64,000 nt of DNA from Mesaphorura yosii (Eukaryota; Arthropoda; Collembola; Poduromorpha; Tullbergiidae). The position numbers and the translations under genes were made by a program. Below the pieces are notes generated by a model. It saw only the letters and a program-made list of their open reading frames with translations, did no database searches and had not been told where the DNA came from. Of the stretch, positions 27,483 through 40,500 are shown one piece after another; position 1 is the stretch's first letter, and every line of letters begins with the position of its first letter. The stretch spans positions 99,683 to 163,682 of the forward strand of contig WIXG01000171.1 in NCBI GenBank assembly GCA_009869945.1. The letters run 5' to 3'.

Positions 27483-30400
27483 TTAAGCCTCAATCGTGTC
27501 AAAGTCCATCGGCCAAGCGCCGGTGACCTCGAGCATTTTTTGAATATTGGATTTCAAGTTTCTGATGATCCTTTTTCGTTCTCCATCGACGTGAGCAGCG
27601 GCAGAAGCACCTCCGCCTGTGCCTGGCCCGGGTTGGCCGCCGTCTCTCTTAAGCAGCTCAAGCCATCCGTCGCATTCGAGCAGGATAATTGTGACCGAAT
27701 TGTGCTTCGAAATACGGGCATTCTGAGCCTTGAAGGAGTCCACTTGCAGAGGCGGTCCGGATAAAGCCTGCAAGAAAGACAGAAGGAAAATAAACCCTCA
27801 GAGTCAAAGCGTCGAATCCAGGGACGAATGCGACGCTTGAATTATCTAAAATTAGTATCAAACTTTCTTTTTACAAAGGCTAGGCTAGGCTTCAGCTTCA
27901 ACCTCCGTCTTTGCTCATGAAAGTAAACAACAAATAAGTCGAGCTTTCCTGTAGTGGATCATTAAAAGGAAGGTGAAAATCAATTTTTTTACTGTACGCA
28001 AGATACAAAATTGGGTGTACAATAGAAACCAGATTCTTAAATTCTGAAGAACTTGACGTTGACACACTTCAACTCAGCCTCCACTCGGCACAGCACAGCA
28101 AAGCAATATCAGTTTGAAAAGAATGAATTCATTTGAACTCTATTCATAGCCGAGAACCGAATAGCGAAAAGGGAATACCTCATCATCATCATAAACGTCG
28201 ACTCCGTGTCTATCCACGGCCGTACCTTAAAATCTAGGACGTATGCATTTTTAAAAAAGGTGCACGCGTGCAGAGGTAAAAAGGAGAAAGGCAAGGCAAG
28301 ACGTGGCATGGCATAATAAATCCCTCAGGCTTTGGCTGCTTCCAAAAAGTTCTTTTCTCTCCTACTCCTTTCATTTTCATCGTTTTACTTTCGTAAACTT
28401 TAAACTGCGAGGCCGTGCCGTGCCGTGCCGTGTCTTGTGCCTTGACTCGAAAGTACATTTATACACCACCAAAATGAATCGAAAATTCTATTTAAATGTA
28501 CTAGCAAGGAACATTCTATTTCATAAACCACCACCACCGACGACGACCCTCAAAAGTTCAAAATCAATATCACCACGCTGCCACGCTACATTTGGCGTTC
28601 GCGGACGCGCTCGCTCGTTGAGTCAAGAATCTATGAATGTGAGTGATGCATAATTTATTGCGGTGAGCACAGGTTCCGAAAATCCAATCCACAAAGCAAG
28701 GATTGTCTATTTATGCGAGAAAAACCACAATCGCAGGCAGAGACAGAAAGAAACGAAAACAGTGTCGCTTTAAAATATGGATGGCAGACGACTGAGTCGA
28801 CCTGCTTTTGTCTTGACGCTGACGCTGAGGTCTGCTTGTTAGTCGGGAAGATTTCATTTGTGATTCGCTTCAAGCCAGTCCGTGTCGCTGTCTCGACGTC
28901 TTCTCCGTCAAGATTGGCAAGTGTTAGTTAATTCCATTCCAAGTGCCAGTATCGTTGTGCCCGTGGCGTGGCGTGTGAGCAGGTACAACGTACAAGCATG
29001 TCAAGCAGTCAGTTTCACTGCTAATTCGAATCTGATTCCTTGCATTTCAAACTCTACTTTGCTTAGCTTTGGTCGAAGCTGAAGCTGCAACGGCAACCTT
29101 CCAAATGCGCTTTGTATGTAGCCCAGACATTTTCGAGTATCCGACAGGCAGGCATGCACACAAGGTAATGCTATTTAAGTTAAATTAAATTACAATGAGA
29201 GTAGAAGAGAAATGAGAAAGCAAAACTAAGTTACGTTACGAGTCACAGAATCCATGACACGGTGCGTGCGTACTGTGAAACGAGAGAAAGGCAGAGCAAA
29301 AGCGAGTCTCAAAGCAGAATGAATGTAAGCCGCACCAACGCGAAGTAACAACAACCAAGCTGAGGTCGGATCAGAGTCTGAGAGTCTGAGTCTGTCAGTT
29401 CTACAAGGTTGCAGTTGGAGTATTAAGTTAGAATTAGAACACTGCAGTAAAATGATACTCGATTGTTTGTTTTCGCCGTGACGTCACAGCATCACAGCAC
29501 AGCGCAGCAAAACAGCTAATTTCGTGCTAATCTGGGTTTACGAGATGAATAAATAAATTCCACCTCAGCCGAAAGACTAATCGAACAGAAAGAATCTTCG
29601 TGTAATTAATTCCATGTCATACAAACTGTTAAATAATGCAAAACATGAACTGCGACAAATGTGGAAGACCCACGACCAGCATGATCTAAAGATACAGAAT
29701 TTCGAATCTTTAAAATGGCGTCCATTCACTCTTCTCGCCTTGTGCTTAATTCCAATAATTCCAATTATGCTGAAAGACAAAATGAACGAGCACTAAATCA
29801 CTTGTATGATCTGGGTGATCTGCCACATCCTTACGTAAATGATGATTTTATTCTCTTCCCATCAACTCTAAACTGGCTAAGCATGTCAAGAATTCGATTT
29901 GTCTACGCCCACGTTGTCTGACAGCTTGATTCGGTTCGTGTCATGACATTTCATCTGGAAGATCAACACGGATCAATTCAGAGTGCAACTCAACCGTTAC
30001 CTTTTCGCTTTAATTTGTATTCAGTATCTCTCCTCTTCCAAAATTCCCAGAAGCAAGCGTTACGTCTCTTCAGTTTCAGGCACTTCAATTAACCACCCGA
30101 CCAGCACAGACTACGATTTTGTATTGAAATTGCCAACGATGTGTTTATGTGAGATTTCGGTATCGAAAATTAAACGCCGAATTCTTTGAGATGTCATTGC
30201 TGAAAGCTCACCGAAACGGTGCCGAACCTTTGGCATGGCGAGTTCCTGCACTCCGCAATTTTGGTTTACCTCATTGCCCCACATGCACGCATGTACTTTA
30301 GACAGTTGTCCGTTGGTTCTCGTGTAGAACAGACAGATATTTACAAGTTGAAGTAACCAATTTTGTAAAAATCTTGCGCCAGTTAATTGCCATTTAAAAA

Positions 30401-33400
30401 AATATATTCGGTGCAAGTACAAATGAAGTTCATTTAAATGTAGTGAAGTGTCCAGTTTACAGTTTTTGAATTAATGTAATTGTGTTTGTCGCCCAAATGA
30501 GCCTCTCGCCATCCATTTACAATTTCTTGCTGCAAGATTGATGCCTCGTTCTATCATTCATTACTGGAATCACTGAATTAATCTTTAATTATGCGGTATA
30601 TGTGCTTTCAATTATCTTTGACAATAAAAATTAATTAAGAAATCGGTTCGCTTGTCTCGCTTAATTTGCACGATTAAACAAGCATCGAAACGACATTGAA
30701 AATTTGACACCTAATCAGCACTGATAGAGAAACGAAAATGCACCGGTTCCAGTATTGAAATGGCACCAGTAAATCAATGCCACTGATTTAACGTCATGAC
30801 GGGACACTATTTCAATGTTATGTTTCGTTAACGTTTCGACGACAAAAAGTGGGACATCTCGACACCAAAACGGCAGTACGAGTTTCGATACCGTTTCGGC
30901 GCTGACTAAGCTGGTCGGGCACAAACTTCTGAACACTGCATTTAATAAAAGTCACGTAGTTTCTTGCCTCGGTGCCTTGCCTGGTGCACTGAAACTAATT
31001 AATTCATGTGGAATCCTGACATGCTGTTAAAGTACCGTACCGGCACGGCGTTTTGTTTCAAATGAAAGTTTTCCCGTGTGTAACTAATTAGAAATAGCAA
31101 AGTTTAGAGTACCTGTCTCACTAATCAATACTGGTCTGGCTTCTTGCTGCTCCTCCAAAAGTCCCAGTCAGGTACCACTTCTGCCCTGCTCTCACTGCTC
31201 TGCCGTATTCCGTCTGCCTTTAACTTTAACCGTTTATAAATAAATTTCAATTTCCAAGCAGAACAGAGCGCAGCAACCAGCAACTAATTTCTTCGAATTT
31301 GCTCATTTCCTTGTCAAATCGAATGAGAATAACCTCATAAAATAATTTAATAGATTGCATTGCTTTGCGTGGCGTGGCCGAGGCAGGAACTTAAGACTGA
31401 ACTTATTTGTGTCTGTCTTGCGCGTGTTTGTCTTTTGCGCCGTGCCAGACGCCAGTTAGTTCAAGTATCAAGTTGTCTCTGTTCTTTTCAAGTTGCTGCA
31501 ATAATTACAAGACAAGTTTGTAAATTCAAGTTGCCTTTCTCCTGCCTGCCTGGCCTGAAGAGGCAGACGGAGAAGTTCTCATTTCCAGGCACTGCCTTGC
31601 CTTGCCTCCTCTAAACTAACTACAACTATCTAGATTTTAGTAGAGCAGAAAATAAAACACTCCAGCAGTTCAAAGCTTTCTCGTCTCTAACTTGTGCCTT
31701 GTGCCTTGGAAATTCGTACAGCTCGGCACGCTGCTAAGACTTGGTTTGCGTTTTGGTGCTTTACTATTGAGTAATGAAGATTTCTACTTTTTTATGAGTT
31801 GGATTCAATCATGTTGACATAATATCTCGAGCACACTGGAACAATTCTCGTTCAAGCGAAAGAAACTAGAAACTACCTGGAACTGAACTAAAATGAGCGT
31901 AACTTTTTTAATTTCCAGCAACATGCACCTTTATTGCTCTCCAGACCAGTGAATACGAAGTGGCAGAAGTGGCTGCTTCCTGCTCATTTGTAAAACCAGC
32001 TTGGAGATACGTACGAGCAGGCAAAGTTGTCAAGTTGAAATTGTAGTCAGTCAAATAATAAAATTATACGCATGAAAGTATTTTCCTTTCCAAGTCAGGT
32101 AAGGTAATTCGAGCCTCGACTGTGAGTGTTGCTTCCAAACTCCAAACCTCACAAACTTTTTAGAATCACAAAAGTAGAGTAAATTGTATAGACAACTTTG
32201 AGGGCTTCAAATTAGACAACGAATGTAAACTTACCATCAGAGTCAAAGCATCTGTCCAGCTGAGCAGGTATTTCATCAGCTCCAAGCACGCGTCTCTCGG
32301 ATGAATCATTTGAAAGACGAATTTGCGAATGGTGAACGTTGTGGTCGAATGCAAAACAATGTGCTTCAAGAAGGTGGCGTAGGGAATGCTGTGCTTATCA
32401 GTCTTGCAGAGACGGAGCAAGTATTCAATGACTTGATGAGAAAGGTCCCAAATGTAATGAATTTGCTCTGGATGCGTAGCCTGAAAAGTGAAAAAGACAT
32501 TTAAGCAAAAACTAGAATAGCCTGCGATTTAAATGGGCATGATTTCTCCAGACTAAATTTCGCTGCAGCTAAAAGGGGGAGTGACGTTCTGTCAAATACA
32601 AATGTAAAACAAGACAAATAACATGGACGGAGGTGGAAAGTTTAGATTTAGTGATATAGCAATTCAAAAGGCAGGCAAAAGGCAAAGTTTGTAAATCAAA
32701 AATGATTGTGAGTTGAGACTGCCTTGCTGCTATTTGCTAACAGTTGCTGATTACAAAATTATATCCCGAAACTTTTCAGAGGGCATGGGCACGATTGCTA
32801 TCTCAGCTGTAGCGCGGTCATAAGTTTAAACGCTTAGCATAAAAATACCGTACGTACAACGTTAAAAAAAACGCTGGTCCTCAGCGATAAATAGTATATT
32901 GTGGGGTCATATGCAGTAAAGTAAAGCAATGCTTTAGATTTAATGATACACATGCGAGTGGCCACGGCAATGCGAGTCTCAGCCAGTACTTTCACTTTTG
33001 CAGTTCGCACAGGTTAAAACGAACGCGATTCCGTCGATTCGCATTCGTGGGTCCATAATGACAATATTGTGTGTCGGGAAAGCTATTTTGCGTCTAGCAC
33101 ATAATAATTCAGGAAGAAAATCCCATTATTATTGTTCTACTGAACCTCCAACGCCAACGCTCACGCCGCCGAACTCGAACTCTGGACAGCCATTAACTTA
33201 AATTCGTGCAGAAGAAAGTAATCTTTAAATCTGCACTGCACTGCGCTGCACAATAAAAACAAATCATGTACACGTACGTACGTACATGCATTAGGACTAT
33301 TGACAGAAGCACTGCACTGCACGGTGGGAACGGTGATACGCTGCCAGGCTGGGGTTTGGGACGGGAAAGTTTTCAAATCACGGACCATGTATAAATTGGT

Positions 33401-36014
33401 AATTCACTGTGAAAACAAACAGAGCCCCATTTCGACGACTCGACAAATGTCTCAACATAACAATTTCTAACTATTACTGTACAATTGTAATGGTTCTTGG
33501 CGCTGGCGTATTTGAACCGATTTCTGGAAACTTTCTGGAATTTCAAAGATAATCAATCACCTTGATTCAGTCGAGCAAAACTAAACTTGTTACAGAAGCA
33601 TTACTTTCTGTCTTGCTTGTTTTCTCCACAAGCGACAGTCAAATCTCTCTGCAATGCGAATTCTTACGACATTGTCTCAGATCAATGCTTTGGAGGGTAT
33701 GCACTTGAAAATTTCAGAAATTGGAAAAGTTTGACTGAAGTTTTTCATAACTCCTTCGCAAAGTCATATGCTGGGAACGACTTTTGTTTTTGATCTATCT
33801 CAGATTTAATCGGTTTCGAATGTGTTTTCGTGACATTTAGATTTAAAAGTCATGCCCAAGACGAGAAGAGTTTCAAGTTTTGGTTATGAAAGTAATCCAA
33901 GAATTGAGTTCATGAAGTTCTTAATGCAAAAATCAATGCACTCATAAGCGACTAACACGAACATACGCGAGACAAAGTCAAGACCGTGACGATCCGAAAT
34001 CCTTACCGAAATCAGCAAATTCTGCAGGCTGAAGCTGAGGCTGTACAGCAAATGCGTTATTTGACTTGTTTCCGCTGGATCGGCCATCCGCTCAAACTCC
34101 GGAATCTGAAAAACGGAACAAAACAAATGGCTAAAACTACATTCGCGTGAAAACAATTTGGTGAGTTTGGCTTCCTAAACGTGTAAAGTTAAAGTCAGTT
34201 TATACGCATTTGCATGTTCACTACACTGCGACACGCTATGGAGATGCAAATAACTCACTGGAAAATGCTAGCATAAATCCTTTCCTCCTGAGGAGTCGCT
34301 CCTAATCCTCGTCCGCTCTGCAAACTAGCTTTTAGCTTGCATGCAGGCACGCAAACGTTTGTTCTCTTGTTTAATATTGACTAATCGTCATAAAATTGTG
34401 TAGTAATGAAAGAGTAATTAGAGCACATAAAACTAATAGAAATGAAAATGTTCATTTTCTAGCTTCCTGTTTCACGCAAAACGAAATGCAAAGCCTAAAA
34501 CGTTCTCGTGCAATAGCAGTGCACGGCAATAAAGTAGGATGTAAATGCGCAAATCGTTTTATGCTATCCTAATAATTAGTTCTCCATCTATGAATCGGAT
34601 GTAAAAGCTAAACGAGGCATCAGCTCGGTGCTCGACTCGTTCCTGGCATGGCAGAATTGCAGAAAACGTGAACGCGCGCTTACGTGCAGAGAAGAGAATT
34701 TGAGATTCTTCTTGAAAAGGTATGCCACGAAGCGAAGGGGGTCCAGATTGGCCATGGCATCGTGGACCATCGAAATTATGCACGGGAATTCCACAGTGAG
34801 CTTTGTTTTGGTGTCCTACAAACAGAGCACAATCTGACAACAGTACCTAAGCATTACTTCCAGCGTAAAGTCGCTACAAACCTGAAGTCCAGTCGGTGTC
34901 TTGCTTTGACACATTTCCATCAAATTCAAGCAATCAATCTTCTGCTCGGCAGTCCACAAATCAGAAGGAAACACTCTTGCCGTAAATATACGAATTTTCT
35001 TCACGAAATCAATTGTAATTTCATTCCTGTGAACGCAGAACAGCAGAAGAAGCATTTTATACCACGCTGCGTCCAGATTCAGAAGAATGTTTAAAATTTA
35101 ACTTACAAAGTCGAAACGGCCCAGGTCAGTAGTTCAAGCGCTGTTGCGCGGTTGAACAAGCCATTATCACATTGCAAGTTGAAGGAAGTAAGCGCATACT
35201 CCAAGAATGGCAATATTCGTTGCGGATTTGGCTTGGGCGTCGAGATGGACCAGAGAGTGTAGAAGAATTCTGCAGTTTTGCTGCGCAAAAATGACAACGT
35301 TGACATTACAGTTATAATTAATCATGTCTCATGCATGGTCGTATATAAGTCAGTCAACCTACTTCACAAGGTCAACTTTGATCGAGCTGTAGAAAGGCTT
35401 GACAAAGTAGTCGAGATCCAGTTCGATTATAGCACGTGGAATATTGTCAAACACATTTCTAGGATAAATGTCTTCACAAGGGTACTCTGTTCGAGCGTTA
35501 TCCACCGTCTTCAGGATACTGATGAGAGCTGTGAGAGCTTTCATCTGCAAACAACGTGCAAAATGCATCGCAATCAACAAAAATCTCAAATCTCTTCTTT
35601 CTCTTCTTCACTTACCTGCAGCTCAGCCAAGCGAGGATGCTGCACTGCGAGCATTTTCTTGAATGCAATGCACAAATTCCTGCCGTTGGCACACCCGAAC
35701 GTGTGTTGGACGCACAAAATCTCCGAGAACATACGGTTTATGAATTCTGTACCAGAAGCAGAAACTTTAAGTGGGTCTCCAATTAAATTAAGAAAAAAAA
35801 GCATCAAATGATGCAATTTTACGTTACCCAGTAAATGCTCAATGTGCCCGACATCAGGTGAACGTAATGCCTGACCACCCTGGAGACGGTTCTCCAGAAT
35901 GTGGACGCATTCTCCCATTACTGAATTGACCCACGTGGAATTGAATTGGTCAGGCTCTGATGCTTCGTTAATCTCATGATCCCAATTAGCAATTTTGCTC
36001 TCTACAGTCTCCAT
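27483..36014 (-). CDS. Unassigned helical protein, 526 residues, nine exons
   Basis: Coding exons in order of transcription are 36014-35828, 35746-35616, 35544-35363, 35280-35107, 35026-34882, 34815-34684, 34105-34007, 32480-32235 and 27767-27483. All junctions are GT-AG, the phases agree, and the sum is 1581 bases (526 residues plus stop). The start METVESKIANW was chosen because it is the first ATG of the open first exon. The protein looks helical throughout, with Leu/Ile-rich amphipathic stretches suggestive of an ARM/HEAT-like solenoid (for example ILPFLEYALTSFNLQ and HYIWDLSHQVIEYLLRLC). It has no transmembrane segment, signal peptide or recognised catalytic motif. A Gly/Pro/Ala-rich linker (GGQPGPGTGGGASAAA) precedes a short basic helical C-terminus. 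The last intron is about 4.5 kb and the penultimate about 1.5 kb; the others are short. I do not recognise the family. It is head-to-head with Mhc. Confidence 0.75.
27768..32234 (-). other. Large last intron of the unassigned minus-strand gene
   Basis: The intron starts at a GTAAGT donor after the exon ending at 32235 and ends at TTTCTTGCAG before 27767. About 4.5 kb of AT-rich sequence contains no recognisable exon or nested gene. Further alternative exons cannot be excluded. Confidence 0.6.
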
Positions 36015-36505
36015 CTTGAATTCATTGACCTATAAACTAAAGAGATAAAAATAAATTCATTGCATAATTGAATAGTAGCAATAAATTGGACTGAATTACA
36101 TTAACGTTAGTAAATCTTAATTCATGAAGTGTCACGATTCTCAATCAGGTATTTAGAGATAAACGCAGGTTAGCTTAGCGTTGTCTTTCTTCAAATACAT
36201 AAACGTCAAGAATCAAGAATTTGTCTGCCCAGTCTTGCCAGCCATCAGAAATACATTACGAGCGTAAGAACCTTGAGTTGCCTTCAGTGCATTGAAGAGA
36301 CGAGGCGATCAGGTATTAAATTTAGTACTCTGACTGCTCATTCGCTTCCGTTCAGGCGTCAATCTATAGAATCATTAACATGTGCGATGTGCATTTGCCG
36401 CACCGACGTTCAATGCCGGGGGCCGGGAGTGATTCCCGATTCGAGTTCGGCTCCGACTATTCGAGCTTTCTTAACCACCACGCAAAGAATTTCGCTATTT
36501 CGCAT

Positions 36506-36513
36506 TATATAAG
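36506..36513 (+). promoter_or_regulatory. Candidate TATA box of Mhc
   Basis: TATATAAG stands in a GC-richer setting (followed by CCGGGG). A TCAG that could serve as initiator lies about 40 bases downstream, slightly far for a classical TATA-to-start spacing. It is the best core-promoter candidate on the Mhc side of the divergent region. Confidence 0.4.
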
Positions 36514-37035
36514 CCGGGGTCTGTTTCCTATTAATCCTTTAACAAATTCAGCATACGTATAATGCTCCAGTTCTTCCCAGTACTATTACGATTACGACTA
36601 CCCGCACGCCACCACCGCTGCCACACGTTCGAAGCACAGCTACTTCGAGCCTAGTTTGAGCCTGAGCCCGATTTGGCACCGATCCGAGTGTCCCAAAAAT
36701 GGCATTCAGTCCGAGAAGAAATTGTATACTGAACCGGAATGCGCTGTACGAAGACGAGCGTGCTCCGAAATACCCGACACGTTATTGGACGAAATGAGGC
36801 GACATGATTTCCACCCTGTCAATTCACTACACCACCAAACCATTATCACCGCTTTACTAGCACGCTGGCACGACACAAGCACAGCTTTTTAACTGGCTGA
36901 TAATCTTGCTCGCCTGCTTTTTTAAAATTCAGTTTCAGTTCTGCTTCGGTCCTTCAGAACAGCTTTCGATCGTGTAAGTTATTCATGTGCTCTGGCGTGC
37001 ATTATTTTGTCTCCGCTTACTGTTGAGCTGCGCTG

Positions 37036-37045
37036 CTATTTTTAA
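37036..37045 (+). promoter_or_regulatory. Candidate MEF2 binding site
   Basis: CTATTTTTAA matches the MEF2 consensus YTAWWWWTAR exactly. It lies about 530 bases upstream of the Mhc start codon. MEF2 is an established direct activator of muscle structural genes in arthropods, so the position is sensible; occupancy is inferred. Confidence 0.45.
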
Positions 37046-37522
37046 CCGGATCCGATCTTTCCTTACAACCTTGCGAATAACACCAGCTAAAGTTGTGATG
37101 AGTGCCCCGTTTTGGGCTAAAAGGCTTCAGCAAACACAAAATATAACAATCGAACAGAACATTGTTGCCGCAAACGCAGCAATTTAGCTTTGTGAAGTGA
37201 AGGCCGTGGCGAGTAAAGTGAAATTCCGCGGGTAAATCCGCCAAGGAGCCGGAAATAGGACACCTGCTGCGCTGTTATTGGCCACGTTGTTAATGTGGAT
37301 GCTGAAGTGCTTGGCTAAAAACGGGAGCTCCTCGCCTCAACTGAGCTGGAACCAGAACGCAGATCATTAAGAAAGGTTGTTATCTCACAAAACCAATTTT
37401 ATCGTTTAGGAAAGCAGAAGAGCTGTTCATCAAGTGCTGATTGTGAATCTACATCCACGTTTCGGCATCTTGAAGCTGCAACCATTTCTACAACGCTGTG
37501 GTCGTATTGAAAGGTCAAAAAG

Positions 37523-37543
37523 GTCGTCGTCGTCGTCGTCGTC
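37523..37543 (+). repeat. (GTC)7 microsatellite in the Mhc 5' UTR
   Basis: Seven uninterrupted GTC triplets lie 18 bases before the Mhc start codon, so they are probably transcribed in the leader. Confidence 0.85.
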
Positions 37544-37561
37544 AAGAATCAATAATTCAAG

Positions 37562-40500
37562 ATGGTCATAGAAAAGAAATCTGAGGGACCGGATCCTGAT
37601 CCAACTGAGTACTTGTTCGTTTCACTTGAGCAGAAGCGAGTGAGTACTTTTATTTTTTTTTAAACCCGTTTAATACTAAGAAACTTAAGTACGAAACATT
37701 TAACTTAAGAACAAAGAGTAGTTACGTTGAGTTGAGTATATGAATCAATTAATGCCCTCCATATCTACTTCCTCATCCTCTGGCTCAAGTTGGAAATTAT
37801 TCACGCAAATTAGGGTAACATTTTTCGCAATGAGCTCTGATGGAATTCCGAGCGTGATCCTGCTTTTGAAATCCTTCAAGCTGGCGATGTAATTACAATT
37901 CTCCTTCTTGCATTTAAAGCTTCCAGACATAGTCTCCAGAAAATGGACTCTTGCCTTTGCTGATTTATGATAATAATCAAGTTATCGTTATATTCCTTCA
38001 GTAAAGTAATTTAACAAGTTTAAGAAGTACAATAAGTTGTCTTATCTCATCAAATGGGTCCGATTTCCACTTCACTTTTCCTGACTTAAATTACGTTGAA
38101 GGTATCAACTGTTAATTGAAGCAATCATATATGGACTACAATAAATGAATTTCAGATCGATCAAACCAAGCCTTACGATGCTAAGAAGGCTTGCTGGGTG
38201 CCTGACGAGAAGGAGGGGTACGTGCTGGGTGAGATTCAGGGTAAGTAATTTAATTCTTCTTACCTTAGTGTTTAGTTTTATTTGCATGAATTTGAACCAA
38301 TGAAGTTAGGGGAAGATAGGTTAAGTACCTTTAACAAACCAACACCCTTGCACTTCTTGCACATGCACAAATATATGCCCAGTTTGACGTAGTGCTTTCC
38401 GAGTTAAGGAGAGAGAAATATTTGTTCATCCTAAAGTCAAACAATTAGAGATAAGTGACTGAACGGTTTCATCAAATCATACCGGTTCAAACAGACTTAT
38501 TTTGGATGGCCCGGGTAGATTTTCTGCGTTCATCTTCTTATCGCTTGAAACTTGTAAATTTATCTGTTTTTGTGTAGGTACCAAAGGTGACCTCGTCACT
38601 GTTGGTATCCCCGGCGGAGAGGTAAGCCGATTTTTAAGAGATTTGCCCAAGACAATCAAGCATTTAGCATTTGCGCGTACCAGCCGACGAATTCTAGCAT
38701 TTCAGCATTGATTCTCGCAAAAGAAATAGAGCACGCGCATTTCCTAACGTAAAATGGCCATAATTTTCTTAATCAAGCTTTAAAGCTTCCAAACAACCCC
38801 CAAAAATATGAGCCCCGCTAATATTCTTGATCTTACTATGCCTTTGCTATAACGCACCAAACTGTGAACTGCCCGTTCGTAGAAGAAAGTATTCAAAAAG
38901 GAACAAGTTTCTCAAGTGAATCCACCGAAATTCGAGAAAATTGAAGACATGGCTGATCTGACGTACTTAAGTGACGCTTCTGTCCTTCACAACTTGAAGC
39001 AACGTTATTACGCGAGGCTAATATACGTGAGTACCCCGAATGAGGACAGCAATGCTTTAAGCGCGTTTTTCTTTTGTTTCTTTTTCGTTAACACTCCGAC
39101 CGTATCCAACAAAAATCTGCATCGTCGCACGCACGGTAAATACGAATACGAATGCGAACACAAAAGGTAAAACACTTCAAAAAAGAGCTTGTAACACAAG
39201 TGAATCCACCAAAATACGAAAAATGTGAGGACATGTCCAACTTGACGTATCTTAACGATGCTTCTGTGCTCCATAACTTGAAACAACGATACTATACTAA
39301 ACTAATCTACGTAAGTGTCATCTTCATGTAGGCCGTTTAATTATTCCTCTTTTTCTCTCTTTCACCTGCTCTTAAGATGTAACCCAGCCATCCTGCGTCG
39401 GCATTTTCCGTTTCTGCCTGTTTTTGCAAAGATGTCCTATTAATTAATTTACACACTTGCCTTTAACAAGTAACATTGTTTGGCATTTCACTTTCTCTGC
39501 TTTTACAGTTAATTCACTGTGACCTATTGGCTAACCTTCAAGTTTCTTGCACTAATTTTTCTAATCCTGCATGATAAAATTGTCAATCGGTCGATCCTCA
39601 CAGATCGATCCAAATTTCATCTATGAAAAGAGACTTTCATAGAAATCACGATTATTCGCGTGAAATATTCACTTGCCAAGTCACAAGTGAAGCTTAGGCT
39701 TTCAGGAAACCGCTACCGCATTGTCATGCAAAGTCTTATGCGAGTGTACTCAAAAATGACACAAAACTCAGTTCTCAACCGAAATAATATCGGATCTCGC
39801 GCAAAGAACGCGATGACCCGACCACCGGCGTGCCCGTGCTCAAATGAAATGCAATGTTATACTGCAGTTGACCGTGACCGTTGTCGAAATACAATTGTGT
39901 CATGCCTCAAGCCTGTGAAATCAAACAACTGATACGGTTGGTTTTGGTGACGTTACGTTACAGCATTGAGCATTGTTGTCCATGTTCAATATTTCTATTT
40001 TAATCATTGTGAATCCCTTTCAACTCCATGCCTTTGCCTATGCCCTTCCAACCTTGAAAGCCGAAACTGAAAGTTGAGATGAAAAGAGAATAGAAAGAAC
40101 GCGTACACAGCTCACGTGCAATGCCAGCAGTTTGGATATTTTGGATCGCGAATGCAAACTGACTGTCAGAAAAAGCAGCGAGCCTCGCGGCTTGCGCTTC
40201 GTGTTTACGTGCTCAATGGACCAGGCAAGCAGGCAAACAGTCGAGACTTGCGTCAGAGAAATATTTTCTCCGTTTTCAAAAATATTATTCATCTTGCAGC
40301 GCATGCACATTTGCCATTTGCGTCTTGGCGTGGTCTTTCCTCAACAAGCAGAAGCAAGCAGAGCAAACACAAACATTAGGCTTCACGTCATATCAGTCAC
40401 TCAGTCAGCCAACAATTTTGCCTTAAAATAACGAGCCAGCGACAGACAGACAAAGCATAACAGCAAAAATCGGTAATCCGAAATCGGGATCGAACGGGAG

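Larger units (their letters stand above)
36015..37561. promoter_or_regulatory. Divergent promoter region between the unassigned gene and Mhc, with the Mhc 5' leader
   Basis: About 1.5 kb separates the two start codons. On the plus strand it contains a TATA box (36506-36513), an exact MEF2-type site (37036-37045) and a GTC microsatellite just before the Mhc ATG. Insect Mhc genes have a noncoding first exon. A GTAAGT at about 36975 could be its donor and the AG immediately before the ATG its acceptor, but this leader structure is inferred and the pyrimidine tract is poor. Confidence 0.45.
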
